Assembly: GCA_963576785.1 (NCBI GenBank)
Contig: OY756139.1
Span: forward strand, 2,542,001-2,606,000
Source: Chlorophyllum brunneum
Taxonomy: Eukaryota > Basidiomycota > Agaricomycetes > Agaricales > Agaricaceae
Direction of reading: 5' to 3'
Length of the DNA: 64,000 bases
Below are positions 21,895 through 37,616 of this stretch, piece after piece. The stretch's first letter is position 1, and each line of letters begins with the position of its first letter. The notes under the pieces are model-generated. The model worked only from the letters and a program-made list of their open reading frames with translations. It was not told the DNA's origin and ran no database searches. A program made the position numbers and the translations under genes.

Positions 21895-24800
21895 TTAATC
21901 ACGACGCGATCGGCCACCTGGAGTGGAAGCCAGCTTCACAATCGCAATTTTGGCAGCCTCAATATCAGCCTGAGAGCCTGCAAGACACTGTTAAATATCG
22001 TAGTATTAGGAAATGGGTAGACTTACCAATGATCGTGATGGTAGTGTCCTCTCGGCTGACGGTAATGTCGGCACCGGTGTCCTGTCTGAGACGGGCGACG
22101 TTGGCACCCTTAGAGCCGACGATCCTGGGGAAGGAGTTCCTGTCGGGTAGGGTAAGGTAGCCAACATGGCTCATCTGCTCGGCGTGCTTGATGGCCTCAG
22201 CGACAAGCTTCTTTGCTTGGTCTAGTCCTTCTTGATCACGGCCCTTGAGGGTCCAAACAGACTCGCCTCCCTCAGCATCCTGATAATTGGTCTCAACAAC
22301 CCACTGAATTTGTATAGCAGCTTCATCCTCAGCTTCATCGATCCGGGCAGAAGGGACAACTCTGGAACTGGGACCTGTCGGGACAGCGGATTTAGTCGGT
22401 TGGGCAGACTGTTCAACGCGAACACCGATGGAACGAAGATTGCGGTAAAAGGCACCCTGCTGGGAGATGGCGTAATGGTACTTCAATGGCACTTCCATAG
22501 TTGCGGTAATGCCCTCGGGTGTAGGTGGTCTGATATGGCTCTGTTTGTACATTGAACATTTGTCTATTTTCCTTGAAGGAGAACATACCTTGAGTTCCGT
22601 GATGGCGGCTTCGCATGCAGCACGGGAGCCAGAGACCTTCACGATATCCGTTGAATCAACTTCAGTGAACTCCTCAGCGTTCTCCGCCTCCCCAACTTGA
22701 GCATAAGAGCGAGAACCAGGGAACTGAATCTGGGCACCAGTCTTGTCCTGTAGTTCATTGAGATGCTGACCACCACGACCAATAAGAACACGGTGTTGAG
22801 CAGACGGAACCTCTACAGCGAGAATGATGCGGTCCTTCAGGACGGACACTGCCTTCTCCAATTCACCCTTGATCTTATTGACAAGCTTAGGTTCACCACG
22901 AATGCGAACTTCATCGGAGGGTTCTCCTTGACGAGGGCTGTGGGAGTCTTTAACAACGTTTCTTCAACATATAAGGGGTCCCTTACAATCGAACCAGACC
23001 GGCCTGCGCTTTGGACTCGGTCGGACCACCACAGCGGGCAATGAGATCCTTGAGGCCTTGACCACCAGCACCGATCAAGTTGCGGTGCCACTTATTTTCG
23101 ATAGCCAAGCTGACGGTGGTTTCCTCGCCAACAGAGTTAGCAATCTCAAGAATTTGGGCCTTGGCGTCGTTGATTGCATCCTTAGTACCGCGAACGGTAA
23201 CATTGGTGATGTTACCATCGTCTGAGGACTTGTCAATATCGACAATAGCGCCAGTGAGGTCTTTGATATCGTTGATACTAGCGCCTCCCCTGCCAAGAAT
23301 GCGTGCAACCGCACGAGTAGGAACGGTGAACTTGAGGACATGGTTTGATTCCTTTTCCACTTCAAGAGCCTCAAGCAATTCGGCTTTAGCACTAGCAACG
23401 CCCTTCTTGCCACCCTTGACGAGAACTTCATCGGGTCTGAGCTGTTCACGGGTTTTGCCTTCGGAGTCAGCGCTTTGACGAGGGAAGGTGATCTTGACGG
23501 CGTATTTCTCCTCGAGACGAATGGCATATTTGCCTTGCTGACCGATGAGGGATGCATGGTATTGATTAGGGATCTTAAGAACCTCAAAAGTCTCATCGGC
23601 CTAGTGACATCGGTTAGTCCCTCCGTTCGGCTTGTGGAATGACATTGACACACGTACAAGACGTTCAACCTGAGCCAGGATTCGCTTCTTGGCTTCCTCA
23701 ACGTTTTCTTTACGACCAGTGATCTTGACCTTAGATTTTTGCCCAGCGCTCTTCTTCTTCTTGCCAGCGGTCTCTTTCTCTTCCTCGTCATTAACATCAA
23801 CCTTGACGCCAAGCTGATCTCTAAGCCTGTTGACACCAGCACCCTGAGCACCAACAACACGGCCAACAAATTCACGATCAATCTCGAACTCGGTAGACTA
23901 TATGCAGGAATGAACGATGTACTTTTTTTGGACATCACACAAGGACCTACGTAGCTGTTGACGATTTCATCGTTCTTGGCATCCTCGACAATTTGCAGGA
24001 TTTCCTTAACCGCCCGGTTGACGTCAGCACTGATACCACGAACAAGAATGGTTTCCTCGGTGGAGTTTTCGCCAGCGTCTGTACCGAATTTGACAACAAG
24101 GGTCTTATCCTCACCAATAATTCTATTGATAAACCTGAGTGAGCTGGGAGAGGAATATCGAGCACCGACTTACGCGTTCAAAGTTGTACCATTTTGACCG
24201 ATGATAGCCTCATGCCAACGCTTATCAACGCTCACAGTTTCACTTTTGACATCGGCAGCATCCTTGGCAAGTTTTAATAGCTCCCTCACCACGTCATCAA
24301 GGTGACGCTTCTTGTCGTCAGGAGAAGGGGAAGCATTGGGCGAGAATGGATCATAGACGAGTAGAATGGATGAGGACTCTTCGGATTCCTGAGGGAAGAA
24401 GACTTGAACGTTATGTGCCTCGTGGAATTGCTTGATCCTGGAGGTAAGAATATGAGTTTGGAACATTGTAACAAAAAAGAAGAAACTCACTTCTTGCCAT
24501 TCTTACCCGTGATGACTCGGTGTAGGAGCCAATCAATGTTGATGTCCTTAGTTGCGCCGTAGAGTTTACCAATCGCTTCAGAAACCTGACGGACAGCCGA
24601 GTCCACAACAGGTTTTTCACCAACAAGGTCAATGGTGTATGATACCTTGTCCGAGGTGACAGAGGGGAGAAAAGCTGTAATGCCCGGGTTCTTCTCCTTC
24701 AAAGTCTGGTCATAGGAGATATACCGGAAGAATGTGACCAGGTTGCGGGAGATAGAAAGAGGACCTGGGATAGGGAATTCATGGATGTACTTGGAATTCG

Positions 24801-26127
24801 CATGTTGCATGACCGCCGTAAGACCATTAGATAGGTCAGTCCCTTGGCCCCATATGGTAATTTCATCACTGGGATCGTCGGAGTCGGGGACAACCACAGC
24901 ACACTTGCTCTCTTCCATGATTTGTTGTATCGCATCACCAACAAGCAAGCGGTGTTGACGTTTGGGTAAGGGAAGTTTGAGAGGGGTAACACTGGTCTTG
25001 AGAGTTTCAATATTACTCTTAATCAGCTCAACCAAACGGATGACGCCTTCGCGATCGCCGCTAGCGGTGATCTCGCGATTGGGGGCGTTGAGGGTCAGGT
25101 TGACAGCAGCTTCCTGAGCTTTAGACAAGAAGAACGTTTTGCGGGCGATGACGAAGGGCAATATGTGCGCGGGAATGTCGCGCACGCGTTGGGTAGCTCT
25201 AGAGATCCTGGAAGAAATGATCTGGTTGAGGAGTGTCTGAGCTTCATAAACGAGAGGTTGTGAACCAATGAGAGTGATGGGAACAGTGGGTTCCTCTTCA
25301 TCATCATCCAAAGACGGGGTAGCTTTTCCAGAGTTACCACCGCCGATCTGACCATTACCGTTCGCAGCCTCTTTCTTGGGAATGTCAACCCTGACGCCTG
25401 TTTGATCGCGAATCTGCTTCAGAGTGGCACCTAAGAGTAGTGTTAGAAAATATCAATCAGACACCCTGCCCATCAGACGAACCTCGAGGGCCAATGATCG
25501 CCGCGATAGTAGAAGCAGGAGCATTAATAACCAAAGTAATCTACATAGACAGGCTTCAGTAAACGGGCGAAAGCCGTTCAAGATTACGTACAACCGGACT
25601 CAACAAAGCGACAAGACTTCGTTTGGCCTTTTCGAGATCCTTTTCGAATTCTGCCTTGAGGTAAAACGTAGTCTGACGCGTTTTTTGATTCGGAGAAGCC
25701 TCTAATTTAACCTTATACTTGGTGGTCACTTGTTTCATGATCTCACCAAGAGTGGCCGGTCTGCCATCCTTGCCTGCGTTTGAAAGGTCTATGGCTGAGA
25801 GCGTGATAGAGTCGGAAAAGACAGGCTGCTTGGGAACAGCGGCCTTGATACGAGGGCCGCCCCAGGCAGAAGCGACAGGAGCAGCAGGAGCCGACGTAGA
25901 GGGGGCGAGGGAGGGAAACGCGGTTTCCGACTGGGTATCCAAATCGACATTCGGGGTAGCCTTGACCTTGGTTTTAGCGGCGATAGCTTCACCAAAAGAA
26001 GGGAAAGGGTCAGGAGCTCCTTCGAGCTCATGCCTCCTCTACACATGGAGCGCTTGGTAAACCCGCAAAACACGAATCAAACACGACGCACTTGAAGGTC
26101 GGCAGCAGTCAGAGTTGGATTGACCAT
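21895..26127 (-). CDS. SCP160: Multi-KH RNA-binding protein (vigilin/Scp160)
   Basis: A large polysome- and ER-associated RNA-binding protein made mostly of KH domains. Start ATG at 26127 encodes MVNPTLTAADLQ on a 36-nt exon, then a 53-nt intron leads to RRHELEGAPDPFPSFGEA. An N-terminal Ala/Pro region with TAFPSLAP is followed by a long array of KH units. Visible GxxG loops include IGQNG, VGAQG, LGRGG, IGAGG, IGRGG and IGSKG, with further degenerate copies (for example VTGKNG near 24510). The protein is roughly 1,200–1,300 residues, the usual vigilin length. The last exon (21895–21977) reads SQADIEAAKIAIVKLAS and ends in a basic tail. Introns of about 50–60 nt interrupt the array at several places, often close to a GxxG loop. 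The many overlapping plus-strand open frames are shadows. Confidence 0.92.
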
Positions 26128-26929
26128 GTTGTTCGTACCGGAGAGGGATGGCCTTTGACGGTGTGTACCAGAGCGACGAAATCTGAGAGATCAGACCTCG
26201 TCACAGAAAATGGAGAGCGAGGGCAGGTGGTGGTTGTTGGGAGAGTCGGATTTTGAGCTGGTCCCATGCTTTCAGGTCAAGCGCGTGGGACTTTCCTGAC
26301 TTATTGACGTGGCAAAGTCCCTGGCTGGGTGTCCAGCTCTCAGAAGACTTGGATCTAGCACAACACGGGTGTGAAGTGGACGTTTGCATCAATGCTGCTT
26401 GGTGCTGGCATACACATATATATGATCCTAATAGCATTGTGCCTGATTCACCTTCGCGGGTCCAGACCACCAGGAAATATTTCCGCCTCAGCTCCAGCTT
26501 CCTTCGACAAGACAGCAATGTCCGTGGATCGCATTTTCCTCGTGAGATCGCCGAGAACAGGCGAGTTTAATCTGACCGCCCCTCCCAAACCTGGCAGTAA
26601 TCATCTGCATCGCATGTTACGGCTTCTCCCAATCAAACAGATCTTCGTCTGCCAATATAACAAATCGGAACAAACTAACACATTGTTGAGACAGCCATGC
26701 GTTTGTATGATAGAACCATGGAAGCAACAAGCGCAGTCCTTGAAATTGAAAATATCGAGATCGAAAACGAGATCATCACGTGTTTGTCTATTTTAGTCCC
26801 GCATCTTCTTTTTGGTCTGGGGCGACGTGGAAGCTCGCCATCCCGGACTACTAATCCGTGAACCACGTCTCGCTGCTCAAGCTCGCGGAGTCCGTGGTTC
26901 TCGTATTTCATCCGTAACATCCCACACCC
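26128..26929. other. Divergent promoter region between vigilin and ERO1
   Basis: Head-to-head spacer of about 800 bp serving both genes. Open frames of about 100 codons exist on both strands but carry no motif and sit where promoters and leaders are expected. Confidence 0.45.
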
Positions 26930-28840
26930 ATGAAGCCGACCCCCCCTATCGCATCCTTCATCTTATTCCTCAACCTCGTACTTACTGGACGGTCGGTCTG
27001 GGCCCAAAACTCATTTCTATCGGATACCCTTGTTAGGAAAGATCAAGTTCAAAATGTACTCGAGCACCAACCGGCAAAGGTGCCTTCTTGTAAGAATGCT
27101 GTCGTGAGTACTGGTCTCCTCTCTGTCTGCTGCGTTGATCTTGCTTACCGTTTGCCTAGTTGACTGGCCCAATAGAGACCACTCTATGTGATTATGAGAC
27201 TGTAGAAAGTGTGAATGACGATCTGTTCAGCAACCTCTCAGACCTTGTACGCATGCCCTTTTTCCGGTACTTCCAGGTTTGTTTCGAATTTGTGGACTGT
27301 CGTTGATCTTCTGACGGGGGTTCAGGTTGACCTGTATCGAGAATGTCCGTTCTGGCCAGATCATGGCTCGTGTAGTGACCCAGGCTGTGCTATAACAACT
27401 GTCGACGAGGTCAGCCAACTGGAAATGTCTATTCGACCTACTTATGGATGCACTTCCTAACGCAGAGCGACATTCCCGAAAAGTGGAGAGCAGCGGCTTT
27501 AAGCAAAGTTGACCCCGAATCAATCGACCAAGTACGCTCCTGAACCTATTCCTCCGTTGTCGGTGATTAATCGATCCTTCTCTACAGCGACACGAATTAC
27601 CAGGTTGCTATTACCGTGATTCGGACTACTGCTTCTTGGATGATAATAGCGGTACGCGATTTGTCTGGTCGATTTCAGATGTTTTATAATGAAATGTACA
27701 GAGGGAGACTACTTTGACCTCCAACTGGTCCCGGAAAGGTATACCGGTTATTCTGGCCATGACGCACGACGTGTATGGAGATCTATCTACGAAGAGAACT
27801 GTTTTGGTTTGTCCGAACTCAGTCTGTTGAAGGGGCCATCCCCTGCTCCTGTAACATTACCAGACACCATGATTGAGATACTGCATGATGCGGGCAAGGA
27901 TTCTGCAGCACAGTGTCTTGAGAAGAGAGTGTATTATAAAGTCATATCAGGTGCGTGCTGTATTCAGCCAGGGTGATCCATTTCATTCAACCCTCCAATA
28001 ATAGGCCTCCACGCCTCAATTTCCATGCATATTTGCCACGAGTATCTCAATCAGACTACGGGAAAATGGGTGGGTTTGAGTCCCCCGCCCGAATCTCCTA
28101 TTCTGATGTCATCAACTTCAAGGGACCAAATCTCGACTGCTTCATTTCCCGTGTCGCATCACATCCGGAACGCTTACAATACATCTATTTCGATGCAATC
28201 CTTCTTTTGCGGGCAGTCGCTCGCGTTGGACCATATCTCTCAGCCTTCGACTATTGTTCTTCGGGTAAACACGACGACGATGCCGAGACTTGGGACCGTC
28301 TATCCAAGGTGCTTAGCATTGCAGAAGATACTGGGAGGTTTGATGAGAGGGTTTTATTCAGGGGCGAAAATGCGAACGTTGGTGTATTCTCGCCCTTCTG
28401 TCATGAGTCTGACATCCAGGAGCAGGTTCTCAAGGAGGAATTCAAAACTCATTTTAGAAATGTGACTCGTATCATGGACTGTGTTGGCTGTGACAAATGC
28501 AGGCTCTGGGGCAAAATCCAGACAACTGGACTTGCAACCGCACTCAAGATTCTCTTTGAGCTTGACGAAAAGGCATTGAAGTGAGTAATCAATCCTCGGC
28601 CGCCTAAAAACCCACGAGTTACGACATACCCTCAGCCCCAAGACCAATCCCGACCTTCTTCACCGATCTGAGGTGGTTGCGCTGTTCAATACTCTTTTTC
28701 GCTTTATCGAGAGCCTCAAAGCCGTGGATGACTTCCGTCGTGATTGGCAGGAACTAGACACGGAGGAGTCACAGAGGATCATTACCGAGACCGAGAAATC
28801 TACCGCCGCAAGAGTAGGTCGAAACCATGACGAATTCTAG
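26930..28840 (+). CDS. ERO1: Endoplasmic reticulum oxidoreductin 1 (ERO1)
   Basis: The flavoenzyme that re-oxidises protein disulphide isomerase in the ER lumen, passing electrons to oxygen. The ATG at 26930 gives a signal peptide (MKPTPPIASFILFLNLVLTG). About ten exons encode, in order, GPIETTLCDYETV, MPFFRYFQVDLYRECPFW, CSDPGC, GDYFDLQLVPERYTGYSGH, ARRVWRSIYEENCF, KVISGLHASISMHICHEYL and the active-site segment CVGCDKCRLWGKIQTTGL, whose CxxCxxC is the inner catalytic motif. The shuttle pair is in the N-terminal Cys-rich part. An intron with the weak donor GTTGGT (after ENAN) removes about 50 nt; without it the conserved helix is broken. The C-terminus is short, ends GRNHDEF and lacks an obvious ER-retention signal. 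All key Cys are present, so it should be functional. Confidence 0.95.
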
Positions 28841-29313
28841 CGGCATTAATTTGGGACCATAGCCGATACCCTCTCCTCGGGTAGGGCAGAATCAACCCGT
28901 GATTCCACTCCTCACAATCAAACTCTGGTTCTCTACGCTGTTCGAGGTATGCAAGGAAAGTACTGCTGGCTGTGCCGAATATATATGGTACCAGCTGCGT
29001 GGATGGACTGAGGTGGTGATGACGTTTTTCAACCAGAAGGAACGGGGACCTTGTGCGAACTTTGGCGACCTTTGATGTAAACGTATATAGAGTCACCTAA
29101 TCAGTAGTCTGAATGGATGAATGGAATGTGCTATTTTGGGCGACGTGGGGTTGTTTGTCCAGAAGAACATGCGATGACTAACGTGGGCGGTGTGCTTGGA
29201 AGAGGTTACGCAGGTCAGGTAGACCCTTCCCTTCTCCACCACTCCACTTCCCTCCTACAACCTCACTCTCCTTGCAGGTTCCTGCCCGCTCGCCTGCCAA
29301 TGTTTGAGGAATC
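28841..29313. other. Intergenic spacer
   Basis: Between ERO1 and the membrane protein gene on the same strand. A C/T-rich tract (29230–29290) just before the next start is typical of a fungal core promoter. I see nothing else. Confidence 0.4.
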
Positions 29314-31087
29314 ATGATAGTAGTAAATGACGATCAGGAGAAACGAGATTCCTACAATGGCCTCACCATTCGTCTCCCAGAAAGAGTCGCGCGACGTAGG
29401 CGCTCATGGTCACCCCTCCCCGACTACGAAGCTTCCGAAGCCCAATATCGAAAGACTCTCGTGTTAGAGCATAAAAAGGCCTGGTATCGGACGAAGATCT
29501 GGAGGGCGATTCTGTTCTTCTTACTAGCTTACACGCTGCTGACGACCGTGGTTGGTGTGCCAATCATCGTGACGGTGAGTGAACCCTTTTCAGCATCCCA
29601 TTGTCGTTCTCGAAGGAGACCAACATCAGTTTGGGTATTCAGAAACTGAAGGGTGATGGGCAAGACCCCACATGGAAGGACCCAAGTCTGATGGGGAACC
29701 AATTTTCATCGTCTAGCGGGGTAATAACCTTTGGAAATGACACGCCTTGCAATCTTTGGAGTGATATGGACTTCACCCAATCACCTAGACCGTATACAGC
29801 AACGTGCGTATCTGTTCGCCATGCAACCAGCCCCTTACTGAGATGATAATTCAGCCTTCAAATACAACTCCCAACAATGGGAGATATATCAATTCGTTCC
29901 AATGCCACGCTCGAGGACACACCGTCCAACAAGCTGTCCGGAAATCTTTCTGTGGAGTACGACGCCGACCTCAAAAGTAATAGCGCCCAAATATCTGTGA
30001 ACCTGCAGACATCCACGCGTGCTCTCCAGGAAACGACACTGGTCTGTTATACCGACATTGGCCCTAATCGTGGACTGTCGATATTTGTATGTTTTCTTCT
30101 TCACGAGAACTTCGTTTCCTGCTAACCTGTTGCAGTTCCCTGATCATATGACAGAAAAGGAATCAATATCCATGGACATTCGAGTCGTCTTCCCCAGGGC
30201 TATCTCATCATCCCTCATCTCCAATTTCAATGTTTATCTACCCATGTTCACACAAGGTTTCGGGGACTTGACACAGGTCAACTTCGATTCGGTCAATATT
30301 GAGGGGACTATCAGGCCAATAAACGTGACGGTGTGTTTATTCGGTTTGAACTTCCTTTGTCTACTTATTTTGGATACAGAGTATTCAAGCTCCTCGCGTA
30401 ACGGTCAAAAACATGCTAGGAGATATTTCCGGAGTATACAATGCTTCCGAGTCACTTGTTCTGGACACCCTGAGAGGGTATGTATTAAACCACCGAGGTA
30501 AAATAGCAACAAACTCAATCATTCATCCAGGGTTATCGACGCTTCAATTACCCTCGTGAAACCAGAGTCTCGCTCCTCTGCAACGACATTCCTTCTGGAC
30601 ACTGGTGACGAGTACGTTCAAGCGCCTTTATTTCGGTCCCACTCTAACGCCAACTAGTCTTATCGATGCTGAAGTGTCACTTATCTCATTCGCTAAATTC
30701 TCGCCATCCTCCCCACATTTTGTTGGCAAGGTCAACAACTTTAATGCACCTGTCAATCTGACATTCAATCAAATCAAATCTATCCCTGTATATTTCACCA
30801 TACAGAATAATTTGGCTCCGACGAAGGTTGTCATGGATCCGACGTTTGAGGGCACTTTCCTTGCGCAGACGAAACTTGATACTGTGACGGTTCAGAAAGG
30901 CGAGAATTCAAATTATGATCCTTTTGGCTCGGATAAGCCGCGGACACTAGTTTCTGACTATGGTTCGACATCTTCGAGGACAAGTGGGTGGATTGGTTGG
31001 GGCAAAGCGCCTCCGAATGGAGAACAGAGCCATGTAGAAATCCTTTCATCCTTAGGCCCTGTGGACCTTCAGTTCGGACCTACATAG
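29314..31087 (+). CDS. Single-pass membrane protein of unknown function
   Basis: No named domain recognised. About seven exons. The N-terminal part, from the ATG at 29314, is hydrophilic and basic (ERVARRRRSWSPLPDYEASE). One membrane helix follows near residues 68–88 (AILFFLLAYTLLTTVVGVP). The remaining roughly 400 residues look like a repetitive beta-rich ectodomain with many N-glycosylation sequons, ending DLQFGPT. This is a type II layout: short cytosolic head and long luminal or extracellular tail. The acceptor after the first intron is placed at the second AG (…ATTCAG), because the first gives an early stop. Proteins of this shape are common in agaricomycetes, from memory, with no known function. 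Confidence is high that it is a gene and low on role. Confidence 0.75.
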
Positions 31088-31397
31088 CTTAACCTACTCT
31101 GGAGTATATACCAGATCTACTTCCTCACTGTACACTGTATTTTTAGGGTTGTATAATAACCAATTGCATGCTCGTTGATATCTCTTCATTTTCTGTTGGT
31201 TAGGGGGCTCAGCACCACAGTAAGCCGGTAAAACCGTGAGAATTCTAGGCTTTATCATCCTGGTGTGCAATAAGTACTTTAGGATTGCGTGATTGTGAAC
31301 CATCCTTTGCGACCATAATCTCTTTTATACTCCATACCTCCAAACCCCCCATGTACATATCACACTTCGTCTTTTACCCCTTAACTACACTTCAACG
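31088..31397. other. Intergenic spacer
   Basis: Between the membrane protein stop and the ATP sulfurylase start. A pyrimidine-rich stretch (31320–31390) precedes the MET3 ATG. No other feature is seen. Confidence 0.4.
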
Positions 31398-33530
<2,133 letters not shown>

Positions 33531-33732
33531 ATACACAACGTTGAATGTAGATTGTCTGCATGATTACAGATAGATTGGCTTTCTTTTTATTGTATTTTAG
33601 GACTTCAGTACTATATATTGTTGCGGATTCGGGATTTATTCATTTGTGAAGCCTGGCGATCGAACAAATAAATGTCAATAACGCGATCCTGCAATACTTT
33701 GCTCGCGTCCACGCCTGCTTGATCGATGAACC

Positions 33733-35086
33733 ATGCCAGCCCACTTTTGTGTGTTGCCCACAGGTCGGTCGTCTGAAACTCCACGAGGTGGATAGATACT
33801 CATAGTTGCTCAGAGGCTGTACAATCGCTTTCTGCTTGCGGTGAACAAGAAGTCCCCTACATTCGGTTACCGCATCCTAGAACAGGTACAAGTCCATCCT
33901 AAGGTTGAGCACCAGTAACAAACGAAATATGTTTTGTAGGAATTCCATCTCTCTTCCTCCCAGCAGAAGGTAACGAGGTCGCAGGGGAGACAACAAGTCA
34001 AATTCTCGAGTTACAAACCGTGAACCCGGTAAATTCCCGATCCTGGTTCTTAGAAAATGAAGTTGTCGCCGGTACGTACTCTGCCACTGCTTGTAATTTA
34101 TTAGTCGGTCAATACAAGATTCACGATAGACGGGAAACTATTGTTGATGACAGCTGTGGACCCAGTGTTTCTGCTTTTACCAATTCTGCTGTGTATTCGA
34201 CCAGTGAGCATTGCACCTCTAAGGAAACGAACCCCTTATACTTTATTCGTTTCAGGCCGATGGTTCTGCCGGTCAGTTCAAACCAGCGGATGATATTTTC
34301 GAGGAAGCTGCCCTTGCAGTCCAGGAACAGTCCCAATGCCGAAAGGATGGTCGGATATCGAGCACAGATATCTTGCGATTTACGAATTTAAAATGTGCTA
34401 GAAAAGCTCTCAAGTACATATGCGATGTCAAAGGTCAGTACTAGGAAGTGGCGCCTGGCAAAAGGGCCTGATAGCTGACCTCCGCTTGCACAGAAATCAC
34501 CGAGGAGATAACTGTCTACCGATATTCCCAGGAACATACTTTGGTTTATCTATGCCAGAAAGTTGCTCGTTTGTCAGAGCCGTCGACTCTTGAGATGTCA
34601 AAAACCATCATTCGAAGTTTGGCTAAGGATGGATTGATGGAGGATGGGAACGAAGAACTACTGAAGAGTGGGTTAATTCCCTTTTGTGTCCAATGATCTA
34701 TCTAATAAGCACCTTTCAGTTGGACAACTACGAGCTGCTTGCGAGCTTCTTGCCCATTATTTGTCGCCAGCTATCCGTGACTTGCTATATGCGTCATACG
34801 AGTATGTGTATACGTTTTCTCTCTCTCGGGTCTATTCTGAAATGTCGATTTTTTCCGCAATAGCTTCACGGAACTAGATACTTTCTTAATAAACACAGCA
34901 GCCGAGTCGATGGCCGTTGTACAGAATACTGGAAAGGCCAAGCCGCCAGCTAAGGCGACGATGGAGGAGAAGAAGAGAAAGGCTGCCAAGGGCTCGCATG
35001 GTGTGGAGGCGCTGAAGAAGGTGAATGTGAGCGGAATGGCAAAGCTATCGTCCTTCTTTAGAAAGGCAGAGCAGGCCCCATCATAG
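33733..35086 (+). CDS. Ribonuclease H2 subunit B, 321 aa
   Basis: Non-catalytic subunit of the nuclear RNase H2 complex that removes ribonucleotides from DNA. Eight exons: 33733–33763, 33814–33885, 33940–34071, 34130–34203, 34256–34433, 34494–34667, 34720–34801 and 34864–35086, totalling 322 codons. Diagnostic segments are the N-terminal HFCVLPTE, then IRLPHPRTGIPSLFLP and the wHTH region ending LSPAIRDLLYASYEFTELD. A basic linker leads to a C-terminal GMAKLSSFFRK, a PIP-box-like element (hydrophobic-x-x-FF) expected to bind PCNA, although the usual Gln is Met. The first intron uses the weak donor GTCGGT. An in-frame stop sits just upstream of the chosen ATG, which supports the start. It lies about 200 bp after MET3 on the same strand. 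Confidence 0.87.
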
Positions 35087-35227
35087 TTTGTCTGAGTTAT
35101 TTTTGTATGCATATACCTTCCCCCGCCATATATCTGCCAGTGCGTCAGCTTCTCCTTTGGCGTTTTGCTTTCTTCTACCACTTTCATCCTCTAGATTCGT
35201 TTCTCTTTTTCCGCATACTTTACCTAT

Positions 35228-37616
35228 ATGAACACCCACAAGACTCACGCCGACAAAGGCATTCAGGTCGACCCGACAGAATGTCCCCGCGACGTTAGTC
35301 TCAGCAGGACCTTGCCACAAATCGACTCCCCGCGTGATCACCAGGCGCTGGATATTTCCCAATCATCGGACTTGACTTCAGCTTTCCATTTTCCCAACAG
35401 CCTTGGCGCATATACCTACTCTGATGCTTCTCTTCTTGATGATTCTCGTTATATTTCCGATCGCCCTGCTGTGTATTCTGGGCGAACAGCAAAATACGGG
35501 CAACTGGGATACAGCAAACCTCCTCATACCCCATCCGTTAGTCTCCGGATTGCATCGCTCCCGGAAACCTCTCCTCCTTATAGAATTGCCCAAGAAAATA
35601 CTATACGACTTGTCTCGATGCCAGAACACCTGGAAGTCTTCCGTGCACTCTCAGATGAATATCCGGACTACTCGGAGTGTCTCAACATCTCTTTAACATC
35701 AGACGGCAGATCGAATTTGAGTAATTTTCCTGCCGACCCCACCTTGTTTGCCCGAACCCCTGAGACACCTTCGCCGCCATCATCTCCAGAGTCTATCATG
35801 ATCATCGGGAATGATGTCCGGGTTCCTCCAGCTTTCTTACGCACCAAGCCTAGTATCGATGACGACAACCAGGGAGGTGCGTAGAGATCTCATTTAGCCG
35901 ATAATGTATATTCATTGCTACCAGTAGGATGGATCCCGTGGAAGGGCTCCCCCCCAAAACCCATCCCTGCCTTGCACGGCCCTCTCTCGCTACCGTACGC
36001 CAGGTGTCCTTCGTGAGTTGTCTTGTTCCGTTCATTTGGGAATGCTCCGGCTCACTCCCTCTAGTGGCGCAGAGGGCACCGTTGTCGAAGGCGAGGATCT
36101 GACCCATATGATCTGGGGTCTGGATTCAAGCGGCTCACAGTTGGGACAGGGGAAATCTCATTCTACCAGTGTAAATGGACACAAAACTCCCCGCCCGACA
36201 TCGTCCTCTCAATTGTACAAGCAAATTCCATACCAAGACCACACGGCTCACAGTCTGCGCGATCAGGAAGTGATTGACCTCTCGCGACCTGAATTTCGCA
36301 CGTCCTTGGCAAACAATCGTGTTACTGTGCCCCATCATCAGTCCTCGCGAGCCTACCCGGACACGCTCGAACACCCCTCGAAAGACGCCCGTGGTAGGAG
36401 AACCAATGTCTATGAATTTGTCCGGAGAGATTCCCCGATACAACTGTGTCCAAGTTCGTTCGGATTCGTGCAATCTGATGCACAAACGTGGAACGCGGGA
36501 CTAGGGATCGGTCTTTGGCAATGTGCTCACGAAAATGGCCCCTTCCCCTTCTCTGAATCTGCGTTCCCCCGCGCGGACAGTAGGGAATCTCCACTTGTCC
36601 TAAGCCGTTCTATGGAACCAATCAACCCTCTCCACGTATACTCAACATCGCATAGTCTCTCGGTTTATGACACCGAAGCCCTCCGCAGCTACAAACAGCG
36701 TTCGGCACTCCCGACTCCTCCAGATACAGGCTCACCTCGGTGGTCTCCGTGCTTTCGTCAGCTCCACCTTACCCCTGCATCCCCCGATGTACGCTACGAG
36801 CAAAACCGGAGCTATATTGACGTATCTAGGTCTGGTACTTCAGATTCGCCCGCCCCGTACAAAGGGCAGGAAGGACTGCTCTTTTCAGTGGAATCAGAGA
36901 GTTGCTCTGCCACTGATATCGTCCATGGCAGCGAGATTCATCGAATGCCGGTCATCTATGGGACGCCCGATGCCAGTTCAACGAATGATTCCGAAGTAGA
37001 AGGTCTTGACGTTGTCACCCAACCATTGCCAAATCCTCGCTCTTCCCAAGGCTGGCCTAATACGATCAATGGATCTACACCTCCGTCGCCTGTCTCTCCC
37101 GACCTCAGGCGGAACCTCTCTCAGCAACAGCCTCGCTCTATCCCCCTCGCTCGCCTCATTCAGCGAAGGCTATCCTCGGTGATCGAGGAAGAACCCGAGA
37201 TAGAAAACACGGCACCTTCCGAGCCTAGTAAATATCTCACCGGGTCGTCGCCTACGATCTCGATTGCAACGCGGAAGAGGGATGCATCCTTGGAAAACGA
37301 AAAGGGAGGAAGTCAGGGTCAGGAACGAAAAGCAGATACCTCACCCAGCCCGACGACATGCCCACCCGCCAATAACTCGAAGCAGACGTACAAACCGCCC
37401 AGTCACCCTTCTAGACGCACCTCCGCAAACCCACGAAACAAGACGACCAAAACACAGAAATCGACGACAGATGAGGCCACCACACCAACCAACAGATTTG
37501 GAGAGAACAAAGAAAACGATGTGTTGTCCCAAAAGGCGAACATAAGGCCGAAGAAATCTTACAGGAAGAAGAAATACACGAAGAAGCAAGACGTTCCAGC
37601 TGTTGTAAGTAATTAG
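35228..37616 (+). CDS. Long low-complexity protein of unknown function
   Basis: Three exons (35228–35876, 35928–36012, 36065–37616) give about 760 residues. I recognise no domain. The sequence is rich in Ser, Pro, Thr and Gln and is probably disordered. One short ordered-looking stretch spans the second junction (GAEGTVVEGEDLTHMIWGLD) and may be the conserved core. Pro-directed sites such as LPTPPDTGSPRW are frequent, and the last 100 residues are very basic (RPKKSYRKKKYTKK), which suggests a nuclear protein. The gene converges on 2-methylcitrate dehydratase with 108 bp between stops. A role in regulation is only a guess from composition. Confidence 0.7.

Noticed and set aside
22222..25388. 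Several 70–130-codon ORFs on both strands in the vigilin region
   Set aside because: Alternate frames of the KH-domain exons.
26201..26796. ORFs of about 100 codons between vigilin and ERO1
   Set aside because: No domain or splice support; located in the divergent promoter.
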